DNA of 34,038 nt from Eubacteriales bacterium (GCA_030524715.1 JAUNGB010000034.1:14992-49029), one strand, 5' to 3'; positions 7,886 to 15,630 are shown, counted from the stretch's first letter. A program made the numbers and translations. Notes: generated by a model not told the origin, from the letters alone.

Positions 7886-9211
7886 ATGAAAAAGAAGGTT
7901 GCGCTTCACAATTTGGGATGCAAGGTAAATGCCTACGAGGCGGAGGCTATGCAGCAGCTTCTGGAAGAGGCGGGCTACGAAATCGTGCCCTTTGAGCCGG
8001 GGGCGGATATTTATCTTATCAATACATGCACGGTAACTAATATTGCGGACAGAAAATCCCGGCAGATGCTCCATAAGGCAAAAAAAATGAACCCGGAGGC
8101 AATTGTTGTGGCAGCCGGATGCTACGCGCAGACTGATACAGGGAAGCTTGAGAAGGATGAGACGGTAGACCTGATCCTGGGAAATAACCAGAAAAAAAAC
8201 ATTGTGGAGGCTTTGGCGGAATATGAAGAAGCTCACTGCAAAGAGACTCATGTGATCAAAATAAACCAGACAAAGGAATACGAGGAGCTTTCCATTGATT
8301 CCACAGCCGGGCATGTGCGCGCATATATTAAAGTACAGGACGGCTGCAACCAGTTCTGTACCTACTGCATCATTCCGTATGCAAGAGGCAGGGTCAGAAG
8401 CCGCAGGAAGGAGGACGTTCTTGCAGAGGTCCGCGCACTGGCAGATAAGGGATATAAAGAAATTGTCCTTACCGGGATTCATTTAAGCTCATACGGAGTG
8501 GATTTTGGAAAAGGAGAAACAGAAACGCTGCTGACGCTGATCCAGGCTGTCCACGGAATTGAAGGAATCGAAAGGATCCGTCTCGGTTCCCTGGAGCCGG
8601 GAATCGTAACAGAGGAATTTGCCGCGGGAATAGCCGCGCTCCCCAAGGTATGCCCGCATTTCCATCTGTCCCTGCAGAGCGGATGCGACAGGACGCTTGC
8701 CCGTATGAACCGCCGTTATAATTCAGGAGAATATGCCCAAAGATGCGCCCTGCTCCGCAGATATTATGAGAATCCGGCTTTTACTACGGATGTGATCGTG
8801 GGATTTCCCATGGAAACAGAAGAGGATTTTTGGGAATCCTATCATTTTGTGGATGAAATCCATTTTTATGAGACACATATTTTTAAATATTCCAGACGCC
8901 GGGGAACCAAAGCCGCCGCTATGGAGGGACAGCTTACTGAGGCCGTGAAATCCGAAAGAAGCGATAAAATGCTTGAGCTTCATGACAGGCATGCCAGTGA
9001 ATATGAAGAATCCATGCTTGGCAGGAAACTGGAGATTTTACTGGAAGAAGAGGTAATGATCAATGGTAAGTCCTGTTATATCGGCCACAGCCGGGAGTAT
9101 ATTAAAGCGGCCATAGAAAAGCAGGAAGGCTTAAAGGTCAATGATATTGTGACGATGCAGGCCTCCGGTTTTCTGGAAAAGCATTTAATGACAGGAAAAG
9201 TTTTGTTGTAA
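7886..9211 (+). CDS. mtaB: tRNA t6A37 methylthiotransferase
   Basis: Radical-SAM Fe-S enzyme that adds a methylthio group at C2 of t6A37 in tRNAs reading ANN codons. 441 residues. The N-terminal UPF0004 domain has three cluster cysteines (Cys12, Cys48, Cys79). The radical-SAM motif CNQFCTYC covers residues 154-161 and is followed by IIPYARGRVRSR. A TRAM-like domain closes the protein. The short NLGCKVN start and lack of an MiaB-type extension favour MtaB over MiaB or RimO. GGAGG lies 8 bases before the ATG. A TATAAT at 7827-7832 might be its -10, but no good -35 was seen. In Bacillus it follows rsmE directly. Confidence 0.95.
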   Translation: MKKKVALHNLGCKVNAYEAEAMQQLLEEAGYEIVPFEPGADIYLINTCTVTNIADRKSRQMLHKAKKMNPEAIVVAAGCYAQTDTGKLEKDETVDLILGNNQKKNIVEALAEYEEAHCKETHVIKINQTKEYEELSIDSTAGHVRAYIKVQDGCNQFCTYCIIPYARGRVRSRRKEDVLAEVRALADKGYKEIVLTGIHLSSYGVDFGKGETETLLTLIQAVHGIEGIERIRLGSLEPGIVTEEFAAGIAALPKVCPHFHLSLQSGCDRTLARMNRRYNSGEYAQRCALLRRYYENPAFTTDVIVGFPMETEEDFWESYHFVDEIHFYETHIFKYSRRRGTKAAAMEGQLTEAVKSERSDKMLELHDRHASEYEESMLGRKLEILLEEEVMINGKSCYIGHSREYIKAAIEKQEGLKVNDIVTMQASGFLEKHLMTGKVLL

Positions 9212-9276
9212 AACGGCGGAAAAATACTGAAAAATGCAGAAACGGACGCGCTTTTTAAAGATACAAAAAATTTTCA

Positions 9277-9305
9277 TTGTATTTTACAGTGAATTATATT
9301 AAAAT
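9277..9305 (+). promoter_or_regulatory. Candidate sigma-A promoter of ireB-ruvX
   Basis: TTGTAT (9277-9282), a 17-base spacer and TAAAAT (9300-9305), about 33 bases before the ireB start. The surroundings are AT-rich. Moderate match only. Confidence 0.45.
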
Positions 9306-9338
9306 AGATATGAAATAATAGTAAGGACGTGAGAGAAA

Positions 9339-9611
9339 ATGGCAGAGAATAATCTGGGAAATACCCAATATTTTAGGACAAAGCCGGATCAGGAGCTTCA
9401 TGTAAAGGAGGTTTTGGATCTGGTCTACCTTGCAATGGATGAGAAGGGCTACAACCCGGTCAATCAGATCGTGGGCTATATTATGTCCGGTGACCCGACC
9501 TACATTACCAGCCATAAGGGTGCGAGAAGCATGATTATGAAGGTCGAAAGGGACGAGCTGGTAGAAGAGCTTTTGAACGAGTATATTAAAAACAGGTCCT
9601 GGGAACGCTGA
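9339..9611 (+). CDS. ireB: IreB-family regulatory phosphoprotein (UPF0297)
   Basis: Small cytoplasmic protein of 90 residues. In Enterococcus IreB is phosphorylated by the PASTA kinase IreK and influences cephalosporin tolerance. The family core is visible: TQYFRTK at the N terminus, then [35 protein letters not shown] and an acidic helix. The N-terminal Thr is the usual phospho-site region. The next gene, ruvX, begins one base after the stop, and a DUF1292 gene overlaps ruvX. This matches yrzL-yrrK-yrzB in Bacillus. The ribosome site is weak (AAGG about 12 bases upstream). Confidence 0.95.
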   Translation: MAENNLGNTQYFRTKPDQELHVKEVLDLVYLAMDEKGYNPVNQIVGYIMSGDPTYITSHKGARSMIMKVERDELVEELLNEYIKNRSWER

Positions 9612-9612
9612 T

Positions 9613-10044
9613 ATGCGGATTCTGGGATTGGATTACGGATCAAAGACAGTGGGCGTCGCAGTCAGCGACCCGCTGTGTCTGACCGCGCAGGGAGTGGAGA
9701 CGATCTGGCGTAAGCAGGAGAATAAGCTCCGCCAGACTCTGGCGCGGATTGAAGAGCTTGTTTCGGAATATCAGGTAGAACGGATCGTGGTCGGATATCC
9801 GAAAAATATGAATAATACCATAGGAGAGCGGGCTGAGAAGTCTCTGGAGTTTAAAGAAATGCTGGAGAAAAGAACTGGTCTGCCTGTTGTGATGTGGGAT
9901 GAACGGTTAACTACCGTGGAAGCGAACCGTACATTAATAGAGGTCGGAGTGCGCCGTCAGAACCGGAAGCAGTATTTGGATCAGTTGGCAGCCATTTTTA
10001 TTTTGCAGGGATATTTGGATTCCCTGACCAATGGACAAGGATGA
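9613..10044 (+). CDS. ruvX: YqgF/RuvX-family nuclease (pre-16S rRNA processing or Holliday-junction resolvase-like)
   Basis: RNase H-fold nuclease of 143 residues. The N-terminal [19 protein letters not shown] carries the first catalytic Asp. [13 protein letters not shown] and [12 protein letters not shown] supply the other conserved acidic and loop motifs. E. coli YqgF is implicated in trimming the 5' end of 16S rRNA and related proteins cut branched DNA. It starts one base after ireB, and its stop overlaps the first ATG of the DUF1292 gene, so the three are translationally linked. Confidence 0.95.
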   Translation: MRILGLDYGSKTVGVAVSDPLCLTAQGVETIWRKQENKLRQTLARIEELVSEYQVERIVVGYPKNMNNTIGERAEKSLEFKEMLEKRTGLPVVMWDERLTTVEANRTLIEVGVRRQNRKQYLDQLAAIFILQGYLDSLTNGQG

Positions 10045-10049
10045 AGAGT

Positions 10050-10310
10050 ATGGAAACAAAGATCAGATTTCAGTCGGAAGACGGAACGGTTACGGAATTT
10101 TATATTGAAGAACAGACCAGGATCGGAGGTACGGCTTATCTGTTGGTATCCGATTCGCCGGAAGAGGAAGCGTCCGCTTATATTTTAAAAGATGTGTCGG
10201 AAGATACAAGCCCGGAAGCCTGTTATGTTATGGTTGAAGACGAAGAAGAACTGCAGGCTGTTTTTAAAGTCTTTGAACAGATGTTGGAAGACGTGGATTT
10301 TGAAATGTAA
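10050..10310 (+). CDS. DUF1292 family protein (YrzB-like)
   Basis: Small acidic protein of about 86 residues and unknown function, always found in the ireB-ruvX cluster in Firmicutes. The motifs are FQSEDGTVTEFYIEEQTRIGG and YILKDVSED. Two starts are possible. ATG 10041 overlaps the ruvX stop but has no spacing from AAGG (10037-10040). ATG 10050 has a 9-base spacer from the same site and begins METKIRF, as the family usually does, so it is preferred. A beta-rich small domain is likely; nothing catalytic is seen. Confidence 0.88.
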   Translation: METKIRFQSEDGTVTEFYIEEQTRIGGTAYLLVSDSPEEEASAYILKDVSEDTSPEACYVMVEDEEELQAVFKVFEQMLEDVDFEM

Positions 10311-10334
10311 CTGACAGGAATGTCATTGGCATGT

Positions 10335-10365
10335 AACTAAGCGGAATAGGAATGTCCGCTTTGCC
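10335..10365 (+). repeat. Dispersed 31-nt hairpin repeat, copy B
   Basis: Aligns without gaps to the copy at 3189. The core stem is AAGCGGA (10339-10345) with TCCGCTT (10355-10361), and the loop contains GGAATG. The outer stem pairs have decayed. Confidence 0.75.
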
Positions 10366-10469
10366 AGGCAAGAAACAGCAGTTTATTCTGTTACCTGAAA
10401 ATAGGGTTAAATGGCGGAACAGATCGTTCCTGTTCTGCGGATTGATTGAGAAACAATAAAATGCAAGTA

Positions 10470-10500
10470 GCACGGCGGAATGGGAAGGTCCGCTTTACCG
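10470..10500 (+). repeat. Dispersed 31-nt hairpin repeat, copy C
   Basis: Aligns without gaps to the copies at 3189 and 10335. The right arm TCCGCTTTACCG is intact. The left arm keeps only GCGGA (10475-10479), so the stem is 5 bp. It is the most decayed copy. Confidence 0.7.
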
Positions 10501-10503
10501 CTC

Positions 10504-10526
10504 TAAGAATGCCGTCGGCATTCTTA
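10504..10526. repeat. Perfect 10-bp inverted repeat in the rnjA leader
   Basis: TAAGAATGCC (10504-10513) and GGCATTCTTA (10517-10526) are separated by GTC, giving a very stable hairpin. There is no T-run on the plus strand, so termination is unlikely. It directly follows repeat copy C. Confidence 0.75.
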
Positions 10527-10638
10527 AATTTGTATGCCCGGAATAATATTTGCCCATTTTTACTCTGAAAAATGGATGCACGAACGGAGGCAGTATCGGG
10601 TAAAAGAATAAATTGCACACAATATGGAGGTGCAATGA

Positions 10639-12483
10639 TTGAAAAACGAAAACAGTGAAAATTATAGTTACAAAAAAGGCGGCAGAAGCTATTATAATAA
10701 TGGCAGCGCCAAAAAACAGGTAAACAAACAGAAAAACAACAGAAATACACAGCAGTACAAGCGTAATGATAAAATAACCAAGCCCATGTTCAAAAATCCG
10801 GTGAAAAGCAGCGGCCGCCGCAGCAGCCGCAAGTCCTCCAGACTGAAGGTCATTCCATTAGGCGGATTAGAGCAGATCGGATTGAACATCACGGCATTTG
10901 AATATGAAGACAGTATCGTAGTCGTAGACTGCGGTTTATCCTTTCCGGAGGATGATATGCTGGGGATCGATCTGGTAATTCCGGACGTCACCTACCTGAA
11001 AGAAAATATTTCCAAGGTAAAAGGCTTTGTGATTACCCACGGCCATGAGGATCATATCGGGGCCCTGCCATATGTCCTGAAGGACGTGAATGTGCCTATT
11101 TATTCCACCAAGCTGACACTGGGACTGATTACAAATAAGCTGAAAGAGCATAATCTTGTGCGTACAACCAAGCTGAAAGAGGTGAAGCACGGACAGGTTA
11201 TCAATCTGGGAGATTTTTCTATTGAATTTATTAAGACAAACCACAGTATCCAGGATGCGTCGGCACTTGCCATCTACTCTCCGGCAGGGATCGTTGTCCA
11301 CACGGGAGACTTTAAGGTGGACTATACCCCGGTATTTGGAGACGCTATCGATCTGCAGCGTTTTGCGGAGATCGGCAAAAAAGGCGTGCTGGCCCTCATG
11401 TGCGACAGCACCAATGCAGAGCGTCAGGGCTTTACCATGTCAGAACGTACTGTGGGGAAGGTTTTTGACAATCTGTTTAATGAATACAGGACAAACCGTA
11501 TTATTATCGCAACCTTCGCTTCCAATGTGGACCGCGTTCAGCAGATCATCAACACAGCGTACCGTTTTGGCAGAAAGGTGGCAGTGGAAGGCCGCAGCAT
11601 GGTAAATGTCATTACAACGGCCTCAGAACTTGGATATCTGAGGATTCCGGAGAATACTCTCATTGAAATCGATCAGGTAAAGAATTATCCGGATGAAAAG
11701 ATGGTGCTGATCACCACCGGAAGCCAGGGCGAGTCCATGGCCGCTTTGTCCAGGATGGCAGCCAACATTCACAAAAAGATTACCATTAAACCAAACGATA
11801 CGATTATTTTCAGTTCCAATCCGATTCCGGGGAACGAAAAAGCGGTTTCCAAGGTTATTAACGAGTTGTCCATGAAGGGGGCAAAGGTTATTTTTCAGGA
11901 TGTCCATGTATCCGGCCATGCATGCCAGGAGGAAATCAAATTGATCTATTCCCTGGTACGTCCGCGGTATGCGATTCCGGTGCACGGAGAATACCGCCAT
12001 CTGACTGCGCAGAAGCGGGTGGTAGAGGATCTGGGCATTCCAAAGGAGAATATCTTTATCCTTACTTCCGGAAACGTGCTGGAAATGGACGACCAGGGGG
12101 CTGAGGTGACAGGAACTGTTCATACGGGAACCATACTGGTAGACGGCCTGGGCGTGGGCGATGTGGGAAATATCGTCCTGCGTGACCGCCAGCATCTGGC
12201 AGAAGACGGGATTATGATCGTGGTCATGACCCTTGAGCGCCACAGCAACGTAGTGCTGGCAGGACCGGATATTGTTTCCAGAGGCTTTGTATATGTGCGG
12301 GAGTCTGAAGATTTGATGGACCACGCAAGAGAGGTGGTTGAAAATGCCCTGGATTCCTGTCTGGACCGCAACATTACGGACTGGGGAAGGATCAAGACAG
12401 TGGTGAAGGATTCCCTGAGCGACTTCCTTTGGAAACGTACCAAGAGAAGCCCTATGATCCTGCCGATCATCATGGAGGCATAA
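10639..12483 (+). CDS. rnjA: Ribonuclease J
   Basis: Metallo-beta-lactamase/beta-CASP RNase with 5'-3' exo- and endonuclease activity, central to mRNA decay and rRNA maturation. 614 residues, about 60 more than Bacillus RNase J1. The catalytic core starts near residue 70 (LKVIPLGGLEQIG), with the zinc motif THGHEDHIG (His134, His136, Asp138, His139) and the beta-CASP motifs TTGSQGE, SSNPIPGNE and PVHGEYRH. The first 65 residues are a disordered basic extension rich in Asn, Lys, Tyr, Ser and Arg. The start is TTG: TGGAGG at 10625-10630 is 8 bases before it, and the nearby ATG at 10635 is out of frame. The C-terminal dimerization domain is present. ylbF follows by 4 bases. Confidence 0.96.
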   Translation: MKNENSENYSYKKGGRSYYNNGSAKKQVNKQKNNRNTQQYKRNDKITKPMFKNPVKSSGRRSSRKSSRLKVIPLGGLEQIGLNITAFEYEDSIVVVDCGLSFPEDDMLGIDLVIPDVTYLKENISKVKGFVITHGHEDHIGALPYVLKDVNVPIYSTKLTLGLITNKLKEHNLVRTTKLKEVKHGQVINLGDFSIEFIKTNHSIQDASALAIYSPAGIVVHTGDFKVDYTPVFGDAIDLQRFAEIGKKGVLALMCDSTNAERQGFTMSERTVGKVFDNLFNEYRTNRIIIATFASNVDRVQQIINTAYRFGRKVAVEGRSMVNVITTASELGYLRIPENTLIEIDQVKNYPDEKMVLITTGSQGESMAALSRMAANIHKKITIKPNDTIIFSSNPIPGNEKAVSKVINELSMKGAKVIFQDVHVSGHACQEEIKLIYSLVRPRYAIPVHGEYRHLTAQKRVVEDLGIPKENIFILTSGNVLEMDDQGAEVTGTVHTGTILVDGLGVGDVGNIVLRDRQHLAEDGIMIVVMTLERHSNVVLAGPDIVSRGFVYVRESEDLMDHAREVVENALDSCLDRNITDWGRIKTVVKDSLSDFLWKRTKRSPMILPIIMEA

Positions 12484-12487
12484 GGGA

Positions 12488-12826
12488 ATGGACGCAATCA
12501 GCAGAAATGTCCATGTATTACTTACTGTGATCAAAAAGAGTGAGGTATACAGGGAATATAAGAAACAGGAAGAAATTTTAGATAAAAATCCACAGCTAAG
12601 GGAACGGGTAGACCATTTCCGCGCCGATAATTATAAGCTGCAGAATGAGTCAGGGAAGGACGACCTGTTTCAGGTGGCAGAACAGCTTTCACGGGAGTCC
12701 GCCGAATTACGGCGGATTCCTGAAGTGAATGCCTATCTGGATGCGGAGCTTGCCTTGTGCAAGCTTATCCAGAGAGTATTTCGGAATCTGGCGGATGGAA
12801 TTGATATGCATGTTCCGTATCTGTAA
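12488..12826 (+). CDS. ylbF: YlbF/YmcA-family regulator (RNase Y-complex protein)
   Basis: Helical protein of 112 residues of the YlbF/YmcA family. In Bacillus YlbF, YmcA and YaaT form a complex that directs RNase Y and affects competence, biofilm formation and sporulation. Motifs are VHVLLTVIKKSEVYREYKKQEE at the N terminus, then KNPQLRERVDHFR and EVNAYLDAELALCKLIQ. It starts 4 bases after rnjA, which couples it to an RNA-decay gene. RNase Y itself is coded at 20544. Whether it acts in the Y-complex here is inferred from family and context; no YmcA or YaaT gene is in the window. Confidence 0.9.
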   Translation: MDAISRNVHVLLTVIKKSEVYREYKKQEEILDKNPQLRERVDHFRADNYKLQNESGKDDLFQVAEQLSRESAELRRIPEVNAYLDAELALCKLIQRVFRNLADGIDMHVPYL

Positions 12827-12861
12827 CAGGAATGCAGACGCTCAGTGCTCCTGGCGCCTGG

Positions 12862-12902
12862 AGTGTGTCTGAAAATTGCGGGAATGAATTTTTAAACACA
12901 CT
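12862..12902. repeat. 16-bp inverted repeat between ylbF and the MltG-like gene
   Basis: AGTGTGT (12862-12868) and AAAATT (12872-12877) pair with AATTTT (12887-12892) and ACACACT (12896-12902). The three bases between the arm blocks add one A-T and one G-T pair, leaving a single mismatch and a 9-nt loop. No T-run follows on either strand. GGCGC motifs lie on both sides (12853 and 12905 region). It may be an RNA hairpin or a decayed mobile repeat. Confidence 0.75.
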
Positions 12903-12959
12903 TTGGCGCGGGGAGAATCTTAGCTGCATTCAGAGTGGTACGAGATAATGGAGGTAAAT

Positions 12960-13361
12960 ATGGGAAACACAAGAGAACGGGTAGGAGCTGCCGGGGTTGC
13001 GCTGGCGGGAGGCGTCTTCAGGATTGCCCTGTACGTCTGCGTGGTTGTTTTGATTTTCTGGATCGGAAAATCCACCTATCAGTTTGGGTACGATGTTTTT
13101 AACCAGCAGCCTATGAATCCGGGAGAGGGGCAGGAAGTTACAGTAGTGATCAAGCAGGATACTTCTGTATATGGTATTGCCAAAATTCTGGAAAACAAAG
13201 GCCTGATCGAAGACGCCAAGGTCTTTTATGTCCAGGAAAAGATTTCCAATTACAGAGGCAAACTAAGGCCCGGTACATATTTGTTGAGTACCGCTTATAC
13301 GCCGGCGCGCATTATGGCGATTCTGGCGGGCGATGTGGAGCAGGAGGGAACGGATTCGTGA
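12960..13361 (+). CDS. Short MltG/YceG-like membrane protein without catalytic domain
   Basis: 133 residues. One membrane helix at about residues 16-36 (FRIALYVCVVVLIFWIG) is followed by an extracellular LysM-like segment, EVTVVIKQDTSVYGIAKILENKGLI. The end, YRGKLRPGTYLLSTAYTPARIMAIL, matches the front part of MltG, the endolytic transglycosylase that ends glycan strand synthesis. The whole catalytic domain with its Glu is absent, and trmR begins in the last codons, so there is no room for it. GGAGG at 12950-12954 is 5 bases before ATG 12960; an in-frame ATG at 12948 lies before that site. The position before trmR equals yrrL in Bacillus. It may be a regulatory remnant or a peptidoglycan-binding anchor. 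Confidence 0.82.
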   Translation: MGNTRERVGAAGVALAGGVFRIALYVCVVVLIFWIGKSTYQFGYDVFNQQPMNPGEGQEVTVVIKQDTSVYGIAKILENKGLIEDAKVFYVQEKISNYRGKLRPGTYLLSTAYTPARIMAILAGDVEQEGTDS

Positions 13362-14002
13362 TCGTAGATGAGCGCATGCGGACCTACATCAATTCCCTGG
13401 ATACGGGAAATACGCCTTTTTTGGAGGAATTGGAGCAGCGTGCCCTTGCATGCGGCGTCCCGATCATCCGAAGAGAGATGCAGAGCTTTATGAGGACGCT
13501 TCTGGCAATACAGCGGCCAAAGCGTATTTTAGAGGTGGGGACAGCCGTTGGCTTCTCCACACTTCTTATGTGTGAATATGGCGAGCAGGATGTTCAGATA
13601 ACCACCATAGAGAATTACAAAAAACGGATTCCCCTTGCAAAGGAGAATTTTAGGAAGGCCGGCCGGGAACAGCAGATCACTTTGATGGAGGGGGACGCAG
13701 GACAGATCCTGAAGGAACTTGAGGGTCCCTATGACCTGATCTTTATGGACGCTGCCAAGGGGCAGTATATCCACTGGCTTTCCGATGTGCTCCGGCTGAT
13801 GCGTCCCGGGAGTATTCTGTTGTCGGATAATGTGCTTCAGGAAGGGGATCTGATCGAGTCCCACTACCTGGTGGAGCGGCGTAATCGGACAATTTATAAA
13901 AGAATGAGGGAATATCTGTATGAGCTTACCCATCATCCTGATCTGACGACGTCCATTCTGCCCCTGGGGGATGGAGTAACCCTGAGTATTAAAAAACACT
14001 GA
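13358..14002 (+). CDS. trmR: O-methyltransferase, probable tRNA 5-hydroxyuridine methyltransferase
   Basis: Class I SAM methyltransferase of 214 residues in the COMT-like family. The SAM loop is ILEVGTAVGFSTLLM, the acidic ribose-binding strand is ITTIENYKKR, and metal/substrate motifs are DLIFMDAAKGQY and LLSDNVLQEG. In Bacillus the neighbour-conserved protein YrrM (TrmR) methylates 5-hydroxyuridine at tRNA position 34 to 5-methoxyuridine, using the product of TrhP. Here the TrhP-type gene starts 17 bases later, which supports the same role. The start is GTG, overlapping the stop of the MltG-like gene, with CAGGAGGG 8 bases upstream. The tRNA substrate is inferred from synteny. Confidence 0.88.
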   Translation: MIVDERMRTYINSLDTGNTPFLEELEQRALACGVPIIRREMQSFMRTLLAIQRPKRILEVGTAVGFSTLLMCEYGEQDVQITTIENYKKRIPLAKENFRKAGREQQITLMEGDAGQILKELEGPYDLIFMDAAKGQYIHWLSDVLRLMRPGSILLSDNVLQEGDLIESHYLVERRNRTIYKRMREYLYELTHHPDLTTSILPLGDGVTLSIKKH

Positions 14003-14019
14003 GTGTATCCGGAGGTAAT

Positions 14020-15246
14020 ATGAAAAAACCAGAATTATTAGTACCGGCAAGCAGCCTGGAGGTCTTAAAGATCGCGGTGATCTTCGGCGCGGACGCGGTA
14101 TATATCGGAGGAGAGGCATTCGGCCTTCGTGCAAAGGCTAAGAATTTTTCAAAAGAAGATATGAGAGACGGCATTGCTTTTGCCCATGAACACGGGGTGA
14201 AGGTTTATGTGACTGTCAATATCCTGGCACATAATGATGACCTGGCGGGCGTCAGGGAATATCTGGCCGAACTAAAGGAACTGAAGCCGGATGCCCTGAT
14301 CATAGCGGATCCGGGCATTTTTACGTATGCAAGGGAAATCTGCCCGGAGATCGAATGCCATATCAGTACGCAGGCAAATAATACCAACTACGAAACCTAC
14401 CGTTTCTGGTATGCCCTGGGCGCAAAGCGCGTAGTGACCGCCAGAGAGCTTTCCCTTAAGGAAATCCGTGAAATCCGCGCGCATATTCCGGAGGATATGG
14501 AGATTGAGACGTTTGTCCATGGGGCAATGTGCATTTCCTATTCCGGGCGCTGCCTGCTCAGCAATTTTCTTACCGGAAGGGACGCCAATCACGGCGCCTG
14601 CACCCATCCCTGCCGCTGGAAATACTCCATTGTGGAGGAAAGCAGGCCGGGAGAATATATGCCTGTTTTTGAGAACGAGAGGGGCACCTATATCTTTAAT
14701 TCCAAGGATTTATGTATGATCGGGCATATGGACGATATTCTGACCAGCGGTATTGACAGCTTAAAGATCGAAGGGAGGATGAAAACCGCCCTTTATGTGG
14801 CGACGGTAGCCAGAACCTACCGTAAAGCGATCGATGATTATCTGGAAAGCCCGCAGAAATATGCGGATAATATGGAATGGTACCAGGAACAGATTTCCAA
14901 TTGTACCTACCGCCAGTTTACGACGGGATTTTTCTATGGAAAACCGGATGAGAACACACAGATCTATGACAGCAATACTTATGTGAAGGAATATACGTAT
15001 CTTGGATATGCGGAAACTGTTGACGACAGAGGGTATGCTCAGATCACCCAGCGGAATAAATTTACAGTAGGAGAAAGCATTGAGATCATGAAGCCGGACG
15101 GCGCCAATCTGACGGCCATTGTCAGGGCTATTTATGATGAGGACGGCAATTCTGTGGAAAGCGCGCCTCATCCCCAGCAGAAGCTTTTGGTGGATCTGGG
15201 AGAAAAAATCAATGTTTATGATATCCTGAGACGGGCAGAAAGATAA
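14020..15246 (+). CDS. trhP: U32-family protein, probable tRNA uridine-34 hydroxylase TrhP
   Basis: 408-residue peptidase-U32 family protein. The U32 signature ETFVHGAMCISYSGRCLLS, followed by CTHPCRWKY, gives the conserved cysteine set thought to bind an Fe-S cluster. The N-terminal half has the barrel-like start ELLVPASSLEVLKIA and AVYIGGEAFGLRAKA. Although named for a peptidase, members next to trmR (Bacillus YrrN/YrrO, E. coli YegQ/TrhP) are needed for prephenate-dependent hydroxylation of tRNA U34. Bacillus has two adjacent copies; here there is one. CCGGAGG lies 6 bases before the ATG. Together with trmR it would make 5-methoxyuridine. Confidence 0.9.
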   Translation: MKKPELLVPASSLEVLKIAVIFGADAVYIGGEAFGLRAKAKNFSKEDMRDGIAFAHEHGVKVYVTVNILAHNDDLAGVREYLAELKELKPDALIIADPGIFTYAREICPEIECHISTQANNTNYETYRFWYALGAKRVVTARELSLKEIREIRAHIPEDMEIETFVHGAMCISYSGRCLLSNFLTGRDANHGACTHPCRWKYSIVEESRPGEYMPVFENERGTYIFNSKDLCMIGHMDDILTSGIDSLKIEGRMKTALYVATVARTYRKAIDDYLESPQKYADNMEWYQEQISNCTYRQFTTGFFYGKPDENTQIYDSNTYVKEYTYLGYAETVDDRGYAQITQRNKFTVGESIEIMKPDGANLTAIVRAIYDEDGNSVESAPHPQQKLLVDLGEKINVYDILRRAER

Positions 15247-15630
15247 TATCCCCAAAATAATATCCGATTGTAAAAATCTGTCGTGTTGTATGAGGAAGAG
15301 AAAAGTAAAAAACCGGAATCGCATTTTGGAGTTTTGAGGCAATTGTTCCCGGGACGGCAAAACAGGCGGTTTTATGCGGAAAGTTCTTTTATAAGAACAA
15401 ACCGGGATGGCGGATATTGATGGATTATGAGAAATGGCCGGGCAGGAATCTGGCGCCAGAGCAAGAAATCCCGGATTTTTTGCAGGAAGCATCAGGATTT
15501 TGCTGTCGATTTTAGGCGAACGAAAATGCCCGGTTTCAGCCACTTTCGGCTTGATTTCCCCATGAACGTTCAACTATAATGTCATTGATGTGAACGAGCA
15601 AACCGGATTAAGTTAGGAGGAAGGAGCCTC
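15247..15630 (+). other. Intergenic region before spo0A
   Basis: No gene seen. It contains a GTTCTT/AAGAAC hairpin (15383-15398), a 12-bp perfect palindrome TCTGGCGCCAGA (15449-15460), a repeated CCGGGAyGGC motif (about 15347 and 15402), and near its right end a promoter-like pair overlapping the palindrome TGAACGTTCA (15563-15572). In many clostridia spoIVB precedes spo0A; it is not here. Confidence 0.6.
15551..15580 (+). promoter_or_regulatory. Candidate sigma-A promoter of spo0A with palindrome in the spacer
   Basis: TTGATT (15551-15556), an 18-base spacer and a perfect TATAAT (15575-15580), leaving a leader of about 45 bases to the spo0A ATG. A 10-bp palindrome TGAACGTTCA fills 15563-15572 between the two boxes, where a repressor could compete with RNA polymerase. 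Confidence 0.5.

Larger units (their letters stand above)
10311..10638 (+). other. Hairpin-packed leader between the DUF1292 gene and rnjA
   Basis: No gene. Five inverted repeats lie in a row: 10339-10345/10355-10361 (repeat copy B), GCGGAACAG at 10414-10422 with CTGTTCTGC at 10430-10438 (one G-T pair), 10475-10479/10489-10493 (repeat copy C), TAAGAATGCC at 10504-10513 with GGCATTCTTA at 10517-10526 (perfect), and CCATTTTT at 10554-10561 with AAAAATGG at 10568-10575 (perfect). None has a T-run on the plus strand. If transcribed it would form a highly structured 5' untranslated region for RNase J. No convincing promoter was seen inside. Confidence 0.7.

Noticed and set aside
12831-12961. Frameshifted remainder of a longer mltG upstream
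   Set aside because: The upstream gap has no open frame with MltG similarity, and the short protein has a good ribosome site at 12950.
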